The notes beneath the pieces were generated by a model that saw only the letters and a program-made list of their open reading frames with translations, did no database searches and had not been told where the DNA came from. Source: Micromonospora alfalfae (lineage in GTDB: Bacteria > Actinomycetota > Actinomycetes > Mycobacteriales > Micromonosporaceae). From it: a DNA stretch of 64,000 bases. This document shows positions 50,672 through 59,660 of this stretch, piece after piece; position 1 is the stretch's first letter; each line of letters begins with the position of its first letter. The stretch spans positions 186,001 to 250,000 of the forward strand of contig NZ_JAKKFH010000034.1 of assembly GCF_022230925.1 (NCBI RefSeq), written 5' to 3'. Position numbers and translations under genes: made by a program.

Positions 50672-51493
50672 CTAGATGACGAATGCGCCACCCTCCACGG
50701 GTGTCGCCAGCCGCCAGGCGCGGACCAGTGCTGACACGCCTGGGTACCGTGCGTCCGGCGGCTGCCTCGTCGCGCGTTCCACGACCCGGCGCTGGTCGCT
50801 GCTGCCCCGCCAAGCCTGTGGTGAGCTCCGCCGGTCGTCCTGAGGAAACCGCAGGTCCGCTGGCGAGTCGAGTAGGTGGTGCAGGGCGCGGCCGAGATTG
50901 TGCACCGTGGTCCGCTCGTCGATGATCGCGCCACGGGTGAACTCCTCTGGTGCCATGTAGCGACGTGAACCTGGCAGCCGATCCGCCGCGAGCACGAACG
51001 GGCCGCGGCGGTACTCGTCGAGGTCGATCAGCCGCATCCGGTTGGCGGCGAAGTCGTACAGGAAGCAGCCGTCGTAGAGGTCGACAGCGACGAGGCCGGC
51101 GGCGCTGACGGCGAGGTGGGCGTCGAGGATCGCGTCGAGCGCCACCTCGACCTGCGGGACCGGCAGGCGCTGGAACCGGGTCAGCGCGCTGCGGTCCGTG
51201 CCGTGCGCTGTGGCGTGGTTCAGGACGGTGCCGTCGCACCAGGGGTAGACGAGGGTTGGTCCAGCAGTGCCGTGGATCGTCCAGGTGGGACGGACGATGG
51301 CCGGGTGGCTGACTGCGGCATGCACCGCGACGGCCCGGTCGAGGGATGCTCGGCCCTCGACGGTGGTGGCCGTCTTGACGAGCCAGCGGCGGCCCGCCTC
51401 CTCGACGCCGTAGGAGAGGCATCCGGAGTCCTGCGCGTCGAAGACCACGAAGGCCGACTCGACCGGCGGCACGGGCATCCGACCAAATGCCAT
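50672..51493 (-). CDS. Divergent serine/threonine protein kinase-like protein
   Basis: 273 residues of the protein-kinase fold with altered motifs. The nucleotide lysine is in RRWLVKTATTVEG. The catalytic loop reads LVAVDLYDGCFLYDF (Asp kept, HRD context changed). The metal motif is DLD instead of DFG (RLIDLDEYRRGPF), and SRRYMAPEEF matches the activation-segment end. Activity is possible but uncertain. It lacks a membrane helix. ATG 51493 follows GGGGGATCC. It is divergent from the subtilase gene. After its stop, bases 50644-50670 repeat a similar tail code (GAAFVV against GGAFVI), perhaps a remnant of a lost tandem copy. Confidence 0.8.
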   Translation of the reverse strand: MAFGRMPVPPVESAFVVFDAQDSGCLSYGVEEAGRRWLVKTATTVEGRASLDRAVAVHAAVSHPAIVRPTWTIHGTAGPTLVYPWCDGTVLNHATAHGTDRSALTRFQRLPVPQVEVALDAILDAHLAVSAAGLVAVDLYDGCFLYDFAANRMRLIDLDEYRRGPFVLAADRLPGSRRYMAPEEFTRGAIIDERTTVHNLGRALHHLLDSPADLRFPQDDRRSSPQAWRGSSDQRRVVERATRQPPDARYPGVSALVRAWRLATPVEGGAFVI

Positions 51494-51664
51494 GGATCCC
51501 CCATGTCGGCGCTCCCAAATGACGCGCAAAGTACCCGTTGTGTTACGAGCTTGTTTCCAAGATGACAGCGAGGTTACGGGTGCTTCTCGATGATCGGTAC
51601 CGATCCTAGGTTTCGGCCACCGTCATCAGTCGTGGCGGCCGGCACTGAACGTGGAGGCAACGAC

Positions 51665-54600
51665 GTGCCACAACCGAACGCACATCGGACCGGACGGGCC
51701 AGGTACGGGGTCAGCATGCTGGCCGCCGTGGCGCTGACCGCAGCCGGCCTGACCAGCCTGCCTGCCAGCGCCACCGCCGCGCCGGCGAGCAGTGGGCCGA
51801 CCGCCCGCTACCTCGTCCAGCTCGCCGAGGAGCCGCTGGCCACCTACACCGGCGGGGTTCCCGGGATCGGGGCGACCAAGCCGGCCGACGGGGCCAAGCT
51901 GAACCGCACGTCCGGGAACGCCAACGCGTACCGGGATCACCTGCGCCAGCAGCGCAGGTCGGTGCTGGACCACGTCGGTGTGCCGGCCGAGCGCACCCGC
52001 GTCACCATGGAGACCGCGTTCAACGGCTTCGCCGCCGACCTGACCGGGCCGCAGGCCGCCCGGCTGCGCGCCACAAACGGCGTCCGAGCGGTGTACGAGA
52101 GCCAGAAGGTGCACGCCGCCACCTCACACACCCCCGACTACCTGGGCCTGACCGGCAAGGGCGGGGTGTGGAACAAGGAGTTCGGCTCAGACTCCCACGC
52201 CGGTGAGGGCGTCATCATCGGGGTCATCGACAGCGGTTACTGGCCGGAGAGCGCGAGCTTCGCGCCGCTGCCCAGCCCGCGCCCTGACCAGGCCATCATC
52301 GACGCCAAGTGGAAGGGCACCTGCGACGTCGGCGTCGAAGCGCCGGTCACCTGCAACAACAAGGTGATCGGGGCGCGCTGGTACAACGACAGCGGCATCG
52401 CCGAGGCGTTCCCGGACGACTACTCCTCGCCGCGCGACCGCAACGGCCACGGCACCCACACCGCCAGCACCGCGGCCGGCATCCACGGCGTGCGGGCCAC
52501 GTCGGGTACCCAGGACCTGGGCATGATCTCCGGCATGGCGCCGGCCGCGCGGTTGGCCATCTACAAGGCGTTGTACGACAACGGCGCTGGTGGCGCGACA
52601 GGTACCGACATCGACATCGTGCACGCCATCGACGACGCGGTCGCGGACGGCGTCGACGTGATCAACTATTCGATCGGTGACGACACCGAGCGGTTCGGGG
52701 CTGTCGACGCGACGTTCTTCAACGCGGCCGCAGCCGGGGTGTTCGTCGCCGCCGCCGCCGGCAACTCCGGCCCGTTCGCCAACACCGTCGACAACTCGAC
52801 GCCCTGGCTGACCACTGTGGCCGCGAGCACCACCGACCGGCAGAACACCCGGAAGCTCACCCTCGGCAACGGCACCACCATCGCCGGTGTGGGCATGGGC
52901 GAGACCGGTGTCGGGCCGGCCCCACTGGTCTTCGCGAAGGACAGCGCGATCGACCCGGACGGCGCCTACGGTGCCGGCCTCTGCGCCGACGACACGTTGG
53001 ATCCGGCCAAGGTCAAGGGCGCGATAGTGCTCTGCCTGCGTGGCGAGATCCCGCGTACCGACAAGAGCATCGAGGTGGCGCGGGCCGGCGGCGTCGGCAT
53101 GGTGCTCTACAACGACGAGCTGAACTCCTTGAACGCCGATGTGCAGGCAGTGCCGACAGTGCACATCAACGAGGTCGACCTGGCCACTGTCACCGCGTAC
53201 GTCGCCACTGGCAACGCCACTGCGACCATCTCGCCGAGCAGGCTGGAGACGGTCGAGGCGCCCGCTGTCGCCGCGTTCTCCTCGGCGGGCCCGTCGAACC
53301 TGAACGCCGGTGAGCTGCTCAAGCCGGACATCAGCGCGCCCGGTCAGGACATCGTCGCCGCGTTCTCCCCGTCCATCGGCGGCAACGACTTCGCACTGGA
53401 GTCGGGCACCTCGATGGCGGCGCCGCACATCGCCGGCATCGCCGCCCTGCTGCTTGCCAAGCACCCCGGCTGGTCGCCGGCGGCGGTCCGCTCGGCGCTG
53501 ATGACCAGCGCGGTGGATAAGACCGACAAGGGCAACCCGATCAAGATCGGCACGTACGACGCGACCCCGCTGAACTACGGCGCCGGCCAGGTCGAGCCGG
53601 GCAGCGCCTTCGACCCGGGCCTGGTCTACGACTCCAACCAGCAGGACTGGATCCAGTACCTGTGTGGGGTTTCCGCCGACCGTGGCGGCGACTACGGGCT
53701 CGGCGGCCTGGACGGCTGCGACACGATCGGTGCGATCGACACGGCACAGCTCAACTACCCGTCCATCTCGCTCGGCCGGATGGTGGGCAAGCAGACCGTG
53801 ACCCGTACGGTCACCAACGTCAGCGACAAGACCAGCACCTACTCCTCGTCGGTGCAGGCCCCGCCGGGCTACCAGGTCAAAGTCACCCCGAAGAAGCTGC
53901 AGATCCGCCCGGGCAAGAGCGCCCGCTTCACTGTTGAGGTCACCAACACCGGTGGCGCCTTCGACACCTGGGCCGACGGCTCGCTGACCTGGCGCGACCA
54001 GTTCAAGCACGCGGTACGCAGCCCGCTGGTGGTGCGCAACTCCGGGCTGGTCGCCCCCGACGCCATCACCGGCAAGGGCACCTTCGGCAGCGTCCGGATC
54101 GCCGCCGAGGTCGGCTACCAGGGTCAGCTGATCTCCCAGCTCTCCGGGCTCACCTCGGGCACCAGCAACGTGGTCACCCTCAAGGGCGACGGGCCGAGCT
54201 GGGACTGGAGCACGTCGAACAACCTGCCGGTGCCGCTGCCCGCGTCGATCAGCAGGACCACACTGCACGTGCCGGCCGGGACCCGCAGCCCACTCGTCCA
54301 GGTGACGTCGGAGCGGCCCACCTGCTCCCACATCGACTGGGACGACGAGGAGGGCGTGATGGAGTGCACCGAGTTCAGCCTCAACGTCTACGACAAGTCC
54401 GGGAAGTTCGTCACCGCCACAGCCAGCGGCCGGGACGGCGCCAAGGTGACACTGCCGGACGGTGCCGGTGACTACATCGTGGTCGTCGAGCAGGAGTTCA
54501 CCGAGAACATCAAGGACGGCGCGAACGCGTACACGGTCACCAGCTACCTGCCGGGCGCGCCGGGTACCTCCACCGGCCGGTTCACCATCGACCCGAAGCA

Positions 54601-54742
54601 GCGCAGCGTGCGGCCGGGCGCGACGGCGAACCTGACTATGCGCTGGTTCGGCCTCGCTCCGGGCCAGCGCTACCTCGGGGTGTTGGAGTTCCGCAACGGT
54701 GACGGCTCGCTGAAGACGGTGCCGGTCACCATCCAGTCCTGA
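51665..54742 (+). CDS. Secreted S8 subtilisin-family serine protease
   Basis: 1025 residues. A signal peptide (YGVSMLAAVALTAAGLTSLP) is followed by an I9-type propeptide (ARYLVQLAEEPLATY to about 190). The S8 catalytic domain has Asp in IIGVIDSGYWPES, His in RNGHGTHTASTAA, the oxyanion Asn in AAAGNSGPF and Ser in ESGTSMAAPHIAGIAA. A protease-associated (PA) domain is inserted between Asn and Ser (LCLRGEIPRTDKSIEVARAG). Fn3-like and further beta domains follow to the C-terminus, the architecture of plant-type (subtilase) enzymes. GTG 51665 lies 8 bases after GGAGG. It is probably a nutrient-acquiring extracellular protease. Confidence 0.95.
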   Translation: MPQPNAHRTGRARYGVSMLAAVALTAAGLTSLPASATAAPASSGPTARYLVQLAEEPLATYTGGVPGIGATKPADGAKLNRTSGNANAYRDHLRQQRRSVLDHVGVPAERTRVTMETAFNGFAADLTGPQAARLRATNGVRAVYESQKVHAATSHTPDYLGLTGKGGVWNKEFGSDSHAGEGVIIGVIDSGYWPESASFAPLPSPRPDQAIIDAKWKGTCDVGVEAPVTCNNKVIGARWYNDSGIAEAFPDDYSSPRDRNGHGTHTASTAAGIHGVRATSGTQDLGMISGMAPAARLAIYKALYDNGAGGATGTDIDIVHAIDDAVADGVDVINYSIGDDTERFGAVDATFFNAAAAGVFVAAAAGNSGPFANTVDNSTPWLTTVAASTTDRQNTRKLTLGNGTTIAGVGMGETGVGPAPLVFAKDSAIDPDGAYGAGLCADDTLDPAKVKGAIVLCLRGEIPRTDKSIEVARAGGVGMVLYNDELNSLNADVQAVPTVHINEVDLATVTAYVATGNATATISPSRLETVEAPAVAAFSSAGPSNLNAGELLKPDISAPGQDIVAAFSPSIGGNDFALESGTSMAAPHIAGIAALLLAKHPGWSPAAVRSALMTSAVDKTDKGNPIKIGTYDATPLNYGAGQVEPGSAFDPGLVYDSNQQDWIQYLCGVSADRGGDYGLGGLDGCDTIGAIDTAQLNYPSISLGRMVGKQTVTRTVTNVSDKTSTYSSSVQAPPGYQVKVTPKKLQIRPGKSARFTVEVTNTGGAFDTWADGSLTWRDQFKHAVRSPLVVRNSGLVAPDAITGKGTFGSVRIAAEVGYQGQLISQLSGLTSGTSNVVTLKGDGPSWDWSTSNNLPVPLPASISRTTLHVPAGTRSPLVQVTSERPTCSHIDWDDEEGVMECTEFSLNVYDKSGKFVTATASGRDGAKVTLPDGAGDYIVVVEQEFTENIKDGANAYTVTSYLPGAPGTSTGRFTIDPKQRSVRPGATANLTMRWFGLAPGQRYLGVLEFRNGDGSLKTVPVTIQS

Positions 54743-54755
54743 CCCTTCCCCCAAC

Positions 54756-54798
54756 CCGGCGGATCGGCGTGTGACCCAGGTCACCGCCGGTCCGCCGG
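54756..54798 (+). terminator. Long hairpin terminator after the subtilase gene
   Basis: Arms CCGGCGGATCGGCG (54756-54769) and CGCCGGTCCGCCGG (54785-54798) pair with one mismatch. The loop itself contains GTGACC/GGTCAC, extending the stem. It starts 14 bases after the stop codon. Confidence 0.85.
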
Positions 54799-54839
54799 CC
54801 CGCCGTCGCGCCGCGCAGAGATGATCTGCTCGGCCCACG

Positions 54840-57350
54840 GTGATCGACGGCGGCGAGGACAAGACACGGGGCGGCGGGAGCCCAACTCCCGGCCGCCCCG
54901 AACGTCTGCGCGGACCCGTCGAGTTCGTCGGCCGGGCGGCGGAGCTGGCCCAGCTCCGCCGGATCGTCGGCACCCCGCCCTGCCTGATCCTGCTGGAGGG
55001 TGAGCCCGGGATCGGCAAGAGTCGGCTCGTCGCCGAACTGCTCGCCGAACTCCCCGGGCGGCACCTCATCGGCGAGTGCGACGACGTGCCCGAGCCCTTC
55101 CCACTCGGCGTGCTGCTGGACGCGATCCGGGGCGGTGCCGACCGAATCGGTCCGCTCAGCCCGGTGGCCGGCGCCCTCGCGCCGCTGCTGCCCGAACTGG
55201 CCGACGTGCTACCTGACGCGCCGCCCCCGTTGACCGACCCGGCGGCCGAGCGACATCGCCTGCTCCGCGCCGTCGCGGCGGTGCTCGCCGCGCTGAGTCC
55301 GGCCACGCTGTTGCTGGAGGACCTGCACTGGGCGGACCCGGCGACCTGCGAACTCCTCGCCTACCTGAGCACCCACCCGGTGGAAGGGCTGTCAGTGGTG
55401 CTGACAGCGCGCACGGCGACGCCGGGAAGCAGTACGCCGATCCACGACGCCCTGGCGCGGACTCCCCCGTGGAGCGTCACGCGCGTTGCGCTCGGCCCGC
55501 TGGACGCCGACGACGTACGCAGGCTGGCGGCCCGCACCCTGCGCCTCGATGATCCGCCGCAGCAGCTCACCGCCACCCTGCTCGACCGCACCGCCGGCAT
55601 CCCGTTCGTGGTCGAGGAGGTGCTGCGGACGCTCGCCGAGCGCGGCGGCGACCCGTTGGCCGACGACAGTGTTCCGTTCGTCCTGCGTGACGTGCTGCTC
55701 TGGCGGCTGCGCCCGCTCGACGAGGCCACCCGGGAGGTGCTCGGCGCGACTGCCGTACTGGGGATGACGCCCGATCAGCGCATCCTCGCCTCGGTGCTCA
55801 GCCTGGACCGGGTGGCGATCGGCGCGGCGTTGACCGCCGCGCACCGGGCGGGCCTGCTGCACGACGCCGGTGACGGCCTGCGGTTCCGGCACGACCTGGC
55901 CCGCCAGGTGGTGTACGACCTGGTGCCCCGGGAGAGCCGGGAGTGGCTGCACCTGCGGGTGGCGCGGGTGTTGGAACAGGAGCTGCCGAGGCCGGTGGCC
56001 CAACTGGCGCACCACTACCGCCGGGCCGGCAGCGGGGCCGACTTCGTCCGCAACGCCGAGGCGGCAGCCGACCTGGCCACCGAGCGCGGCGACGACGCGA
56101 CAGCGGCAAGCTTCCTGCTCCAGACGATGGACATCGCCGAACTGCCCCGACCGGTACGGGTTCGGCTCGCCGCCAAGTTGGGCCGGTCAGCCATCGACGG
56201 GCTCAGCCAGGCCGAGGCGATCCCGGTGCTGGAACGGCTGCTCGCCGACCGACGGCTGCCGCCAGGCGCCCGCGGTGAGCTGGGTCTGGTGCTCGGACGG
56301 ATGCTGCGACAGCAGGGCGAGGCGCTGCGCGGGTACACCGAGATCGAGCGTGCCGTGCCGTACCTGCGCGCGCCGCGCCGCAAGGCCCAGGCGCTCGCGG
56401 TGCTGGCGGCCCCTGACACGGTCGTCGACCGGCACGTCGACGACCACCTGGCCCGCTGCGCGGAGGCGGAGACCGCCGCAGCGGCCAGCGGGGATCCGGC
56501 GGCGGACCTCGCGGTTCGCATCGCCCGCGCCTCGCTGTTGCTGGAGCTGGGCGACCCCGCGGCCTGGGCAATCATCTCCGAGCTACGGGCGTCCGCCGAA
56601 CTGGCCGACCGGCCCCGCGAGCATGCGCGAGCCTGCCTGAACTGGGCGCAGGGCGCGCTGCACGCCGGTCACCCGGAGCAGGCCGAAGCGTTGCTGGCGG
56701 CCGGTCGGGCGCTGGTCGACGAGACCGGGTACGAGCGGCTGACGTCCCTGGTGGAGGCGACCGAGCTGTCGCTGGACCGGGCCGCCGGCCGGCTGGACGG
56801 GCTCGCCGAGCGGCTCAGCCGGTTGGTCGCCAGCGCTGAGCGGATGCCGGTCACCCTGCTGGACGCGCGGGCCGAACTGGCGACAGTGCTGGCGCTCACC
56901 GCCACCGCCCAACGAGCTGGCAGCACCGGGGAACACGGCAGCCCCGTCAGCCGCACCGACGGATACGCCGGACGTGAAGACAGCAACAGAGGCCGCGACG
57001 CTGTGGAGTCGGCCGAGCGGGCGCTGCGCGAGGTGGTCGCCGACGCCCGGCGGGTGGGCGCGATCTGGCCGCTGGTGCAGGCACTCTCGGCGCTGGCCCG
57101 ACTGATGGTGACCGGGCGACCGGACGAGGCGGTCCGGCACGCGGCGGAGGCGCTGTCAGTCGTCCGCGGAAAGGGCATCCTGGCGTGGGCCGCCGACGCG
57201 GTGTTGGTGCTGGCCGAGGCGGAAGCCGCAGCCGGTGATCCGGGGCGGGCCGCGGGAGCGGTGGCCGAACTGGAGGCCGGGATCGCGGGCCGGGACGCGC
57301 CGCTGGCCCAGGCCGCCCTACGCCGATGCCGGGCACTCGTGCCGGCCTGA
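54840..57350 (+). CDS. AAA ATPase / LAL-like protein without LuxR HTH
   Basis: 836 residues. An N-terminal STAND-type ATPase has Walker A LLEGEPGIGKSRLVAELLAE, Walker B LLLEDLHWADPATCELLAYL and a sensor region ending IPFVVEEVLRTLAERGGDPL. A winged-helix-like linker (FRHDLARQVVYDLVPRESRE) and a long array of TPR-like helices run to the C-terminus. LAL regulators have this build and finish with a LuxR HTH. Here the protein stops at RRCRALVPA without one, so it cannot bind DNA in the usual way. Start is GTG 54840. It might be a signalling scaffold or a truncated LAL. Confidence 0.9.
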   Translation: MIDGGEDKTRGGGSPTPGRPERLRGPVEFVGRAAELAQLRRIVGTPPCLILLEGEPGIGKSRLVAELLAELPGRHLIGECDDVPEPFPLGVLLDAIRGGADRIGPLSPVAGALAPLLPELADVLPDAPPPLTDPAAERHRLLRAVAAVLAALSPATLLLEDLHWADPATCELLAYLSTHPVEGLSVVLTARTATPGSSTPIHDALARTPPWSVTRVALGPLDADDVRRLAARTLRLDDPPQQLTATLLDRTAGIPFVVEEVLRTLAERGGDPLADDSVPFVLRDVLLWRLRPLDEATREVLGATAVLGMTPDQRILASVLSLDRVAIGAALTAAHRAGLLHDAGDGLRFRHDLARQVVYDLVPRESREWLHLRVARVLEQELPRPVAQLAHHYRRAGSGADFVRNAEAAADLATERGDDATAASFLLQTMDIAELPRPVRVRLAAKLGRSAIDGLSQAEAIPVLERLLADRRLPPGARGELGLVLGRMLRQQGEALRGYTEIERAVPYLRAPRRKAQALAVLAAPDTVVDRHVDDHLARCAEAETAAAASGDPAADLAVRIARASLLLELGDPAAWAIISELRASAELADRPREHARACLNWAQGALHAGHPEQAEALLAAGRALVDETGYERLTSLVEATELSLDRAAGRLDGLAERLSRLVASAERMPVTLLDARAELATVLALTATAQRAGSTGEHGSPVSRTDGYAGREDSNRGRDAVESAERALREVVADARRVGAIWPLVQALSALARLMVTGRPDEAVRHAAEALSVVRGKGILAWAADAVLVLAEAEAAAGDPGRAAGAVAELEAGIAGRDAPLAQAALRRCRALVPA

Positions 57351-57365
57351 GCCAGGCTGGCGGGG

Positions 57366-57393
57366 TGGCGGGCCGTCTGTCGACGGCCCGCCA
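57366..57393. terminator. Bidirectional hairpin between convergent genes
   Basis: Perfect 12-base arms TGGCGGGCCGTC (57366-57377) and GACGGCCCGCCA (57382-57393) with a 4-base loop, between the stops at 57350 and 57401. Confidence 0.9.
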
Positions 57394-57400
57394 CAGTGCA

Positions 57401-59614
57401 TCAGAGGGTGACCTGGTGCACCCGGTTGTCGACACCGCGTACCGCCAGCCAGGCGCTGCCGTTGGCACCGGCGGCGGCTCCGGGCGCACCCCGGAACGCG
57501 TCGGTGGCGAACTCACCGCGTCGGAACCAACCGCCCCAGGCGCCGTCGGCCAGGTTGCGCTGCCAGAGCCGGTTGTCGGCGGCCAGCGCGAACAGGTAGA
57601 CCCGGCCGGAGGTGGCGAGCAGGGTCGGGCTGCCGCTGGTGGTGCCGCCCAGGTTGGTCCAGGCTGACCAGGTGGTGCCGGTCCGGCTGCTCCACCACAC
57701 CTCGTCGGTGCGGCTGCGGACGGCCACGTGCAGCACGCCGGCGTCGTCGACGACGGCGCTCGGCCGACCGTAGAACGGCCGGTTCTCCGGGGCCCCGACG
57801 CCGGTCCAGCCGGCGGTCGGCGTACGCGACCAGAGCTTGCCGTCGGCGCCGCGGGCGACGAGCGTCCACTGCGTCGGGCTGGTCCAGGCCACTGTGGGCG
57901 CGTCGGTCAGCGTGCCACCGAGGCTGCGCCACGGTCCCCAGCTACCGGCCACGTAACTGCGCTGCCAGGCGGCGTCGTCGGTGCCGCGGACGAAGACGTC
58001 GAGCCGCCCGTCGGCGGAGCCGTACGCCGCCGGCTGGCCGAGGATCCGGCCGCCGACCGGGCCGCCGAGCGAGGTCCAGTGCGTGCCCCACGTCTCACCG
58101 GTGCGGGTGTTGACGGCCAGCGCGCCGGAAGCGTCGCGCACGAAGGCGGTGGCGTGGGTGTCGTCCACCCGGACCAGCGCCGGGCTGGCGCTGGCGGTGC
58201 CGCCGAGGTCGGCGCCGGCGACCTGGTCGGTGCCGGTCAGGCCGAGCATGGCCACCCCGTGCGCCGGCACCTCGACGGTGTACGAGCCGGTGAACGGCTG
58301 AACACCCGGGCTGCCCGGCTGGGCGTCCACGTTGGCGCGGGTCCACAGGTCACGGACCCGAACCGACCCGCCGAGGGCGACGTCGGCGAAGTTCACAGTG
58401 ATCTGCTGGGCGGTGTCGTGCCGGTTGAGCAGCGCGACCGCCCGCTTTCCGGAGCCGGTGAGCACCTTGCTCCAGACCTGCGCGTCGGTGCCGGTGTCGG
58501 CGACCTTGATGCCCTGCCGGACCAACGGGTCCTGGTCCACCGCGATGATCTCCGGGTTGGTAAGCGCCGAGATCATTTCCTTCGGCAGGCCACGCGGGTC
58601 GGAGCCGATCACCAGCGGAGCGGCCATGATGGCCCACATGCCGAGCTGCGTCTTGGACTCGTCCAGGCTCAACTCGTACCCACCGTCGGGCAGCGGGCGC
58701 ATCGGCAGCAGGTAGTCCGGGTCGTTGTAGTGCCCCGGCCCGGTGGCCGCCGGGTGGTACGCGTTGACGTCCATGTTGCGCAGCACCCACTGGTACGCCC
58801 ACTGCGGGGACGGGTCGGTGAGCCCCACGTCCGTGTACGTCCGCCAGGAGTCGGCGATGGTGGGCGCGTACGTGTAGCTCCAGGTGGAGAGCTGCTCCGG
58901 GGTGTACGGGCCGCCGCCCCAGTCCGAGCTGACCGGGTTGCAGATGTTGAGCAGCATCGGTCGGGGCGACTGGCGTACCGCCTCGGCCAGCTCCCGGAAG
59001 GTGCTCTCCGGGTCGAGGCCGGCGGCCCGGCCGCACAGCCAGTCGGCCTTCAGCGCGTCGAAGCCCCAGCCGGCGAACTGGGCGATGTCCGCCCGGTAGT
59101 GGCCGTTGCTGCCGAGGCCGCACTGCCCCGGCAGGTAGGGGCCGGCGTCGGTGTAGATGCCGGCCTTCATCCCCTTGCTGTGGATGTACGCGGCCAGCGC
59201 CGCCATTCCGCCGGGGAAGCGGGTCGGGTCGGCGACGAGCTGGCCGGCCTCGTTGCGCGGGGTGGGTGCTGCCCAGTTGCCGTCGATCCACACGTAGGTG
59301 TAGCCGGCGTCCCGGAGGCCACTGTGGACCATGTGGTCGGTGACCGACCGCACTTCGGCCTCGGTGGGGTCACCACCGAGACCGAAGTAGGTGTTCCAAC
59401 CCTGGTAGGGCGTCGGGGCGAGGCCGCTGTTGAAGAAGGTCGGCGCGCCCTGGTCCTCGGCGCCGGTGGCCGCCGGGGCGTGACCGGGGCGGCCGGGCCC
59501 GTGGCCGGCCTGCGGCGGGTCGGCGTGGGGTGGGCCGGCCATCGCCGGCATCGGGCTGGCCAGGCCCAGGCCGAGCACGGCCAGGGCAGCGGTCAGCTGT
59601 CGGTTCAGGCGCAT
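57401..59614 (-). CDS. Secreted GH27 alpha-galactosidase with C-terminal beta-propeller
   Basis: 737 residues. A signal peptide (MRLNRQLTAALAVLGLGLAS) is followed by the GH27 barrel: TPYQGWNTYFGLGG, YTYVWIDGNWAAP, the nucleophile Asp in FDALKADWLCG and the acid/base Asp in GHYNDPDYLLPMRPL. A C-terminal all-beta domain follows (HGVAMLGL end of GH27). The last 270 residues or so form a PLL-like propeller of repeated W-(S/T)-x-LGG blades (THWTSLGGPVGG, GPWRSLGGTLTD, SAWTNLGGTTSG), probably carbohydrate-binding. It releases galactose from galactomannan or galacto-oligosaccharides outside the cell. Last gene of the operon, 46 bases after GH36. Confidence 0.94.
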   Translation of the reverse strand: MRLNRQLTAALAVLGLGLASPMPAMAGPPHADPPQAGHGPGRPGHAPAATGAEDQGAPTFFNSGLAPTPYQGWNTYFGLGGDPTEAEVRSVTDHMVHSGLRDAGYTYVWIDGNWAAPTPRNEAGQLVADPTRFPGGMAALAAYIHSKGMKAGIYTDAGPYLPGQCGLGSNGHYRADIAQFAGWGFDALKADWLCGRAAGLDPESTFRELAEAVRQSPRPMLLNICNPVSSDWGGGPYTPEQLSTWSYTYAPTIADSWRTYTDVGLTDPSPQWAYQWVLRNMDVNAYHPAATGPGHYNDPDYLLPMRPLPDGGYELSLDESKTQLGMWAIMAAPLVIGSDPRGLPKEMISALTNPEIIAVDQDPLVRQGIKVADTGTDAQVWSKVLTGSGKRAVALLNRHDTAQQITVNFADVALGGSVRVRDLWTRANVDAQPGSPGVQPFTGSYTVEVPAHGVAMLGLTGTDQVAGADLGGTASASPALVRVDDTHATAFVRDASGALAVNTRTGETWGTHWTSLGGPVGGRILGQPAAYGSADGRLDVFVRGTDDAAWQRSYVAGSWGPWRSLGGTLTDAPTVAWTSPTQWTLVARGADGKLWSRTPTAGWTGVGAPENRPFYGRPSAVVDDAGVLHVAVRSRTDEVWWSSRTGTTWSAWTNLGGTTSGSPTLLATSGRVYLFALAADNRLWQRNLADGAWGGWFRRGEFATDAFRGAPGAAAGANGSAWLAVRGVDNRVHQVTL

Positions 59615-59660
59615 GGAGGTACTCCTGTCCCTCGGGGGTGGGGGTGGTGGTGCTCCGAAC

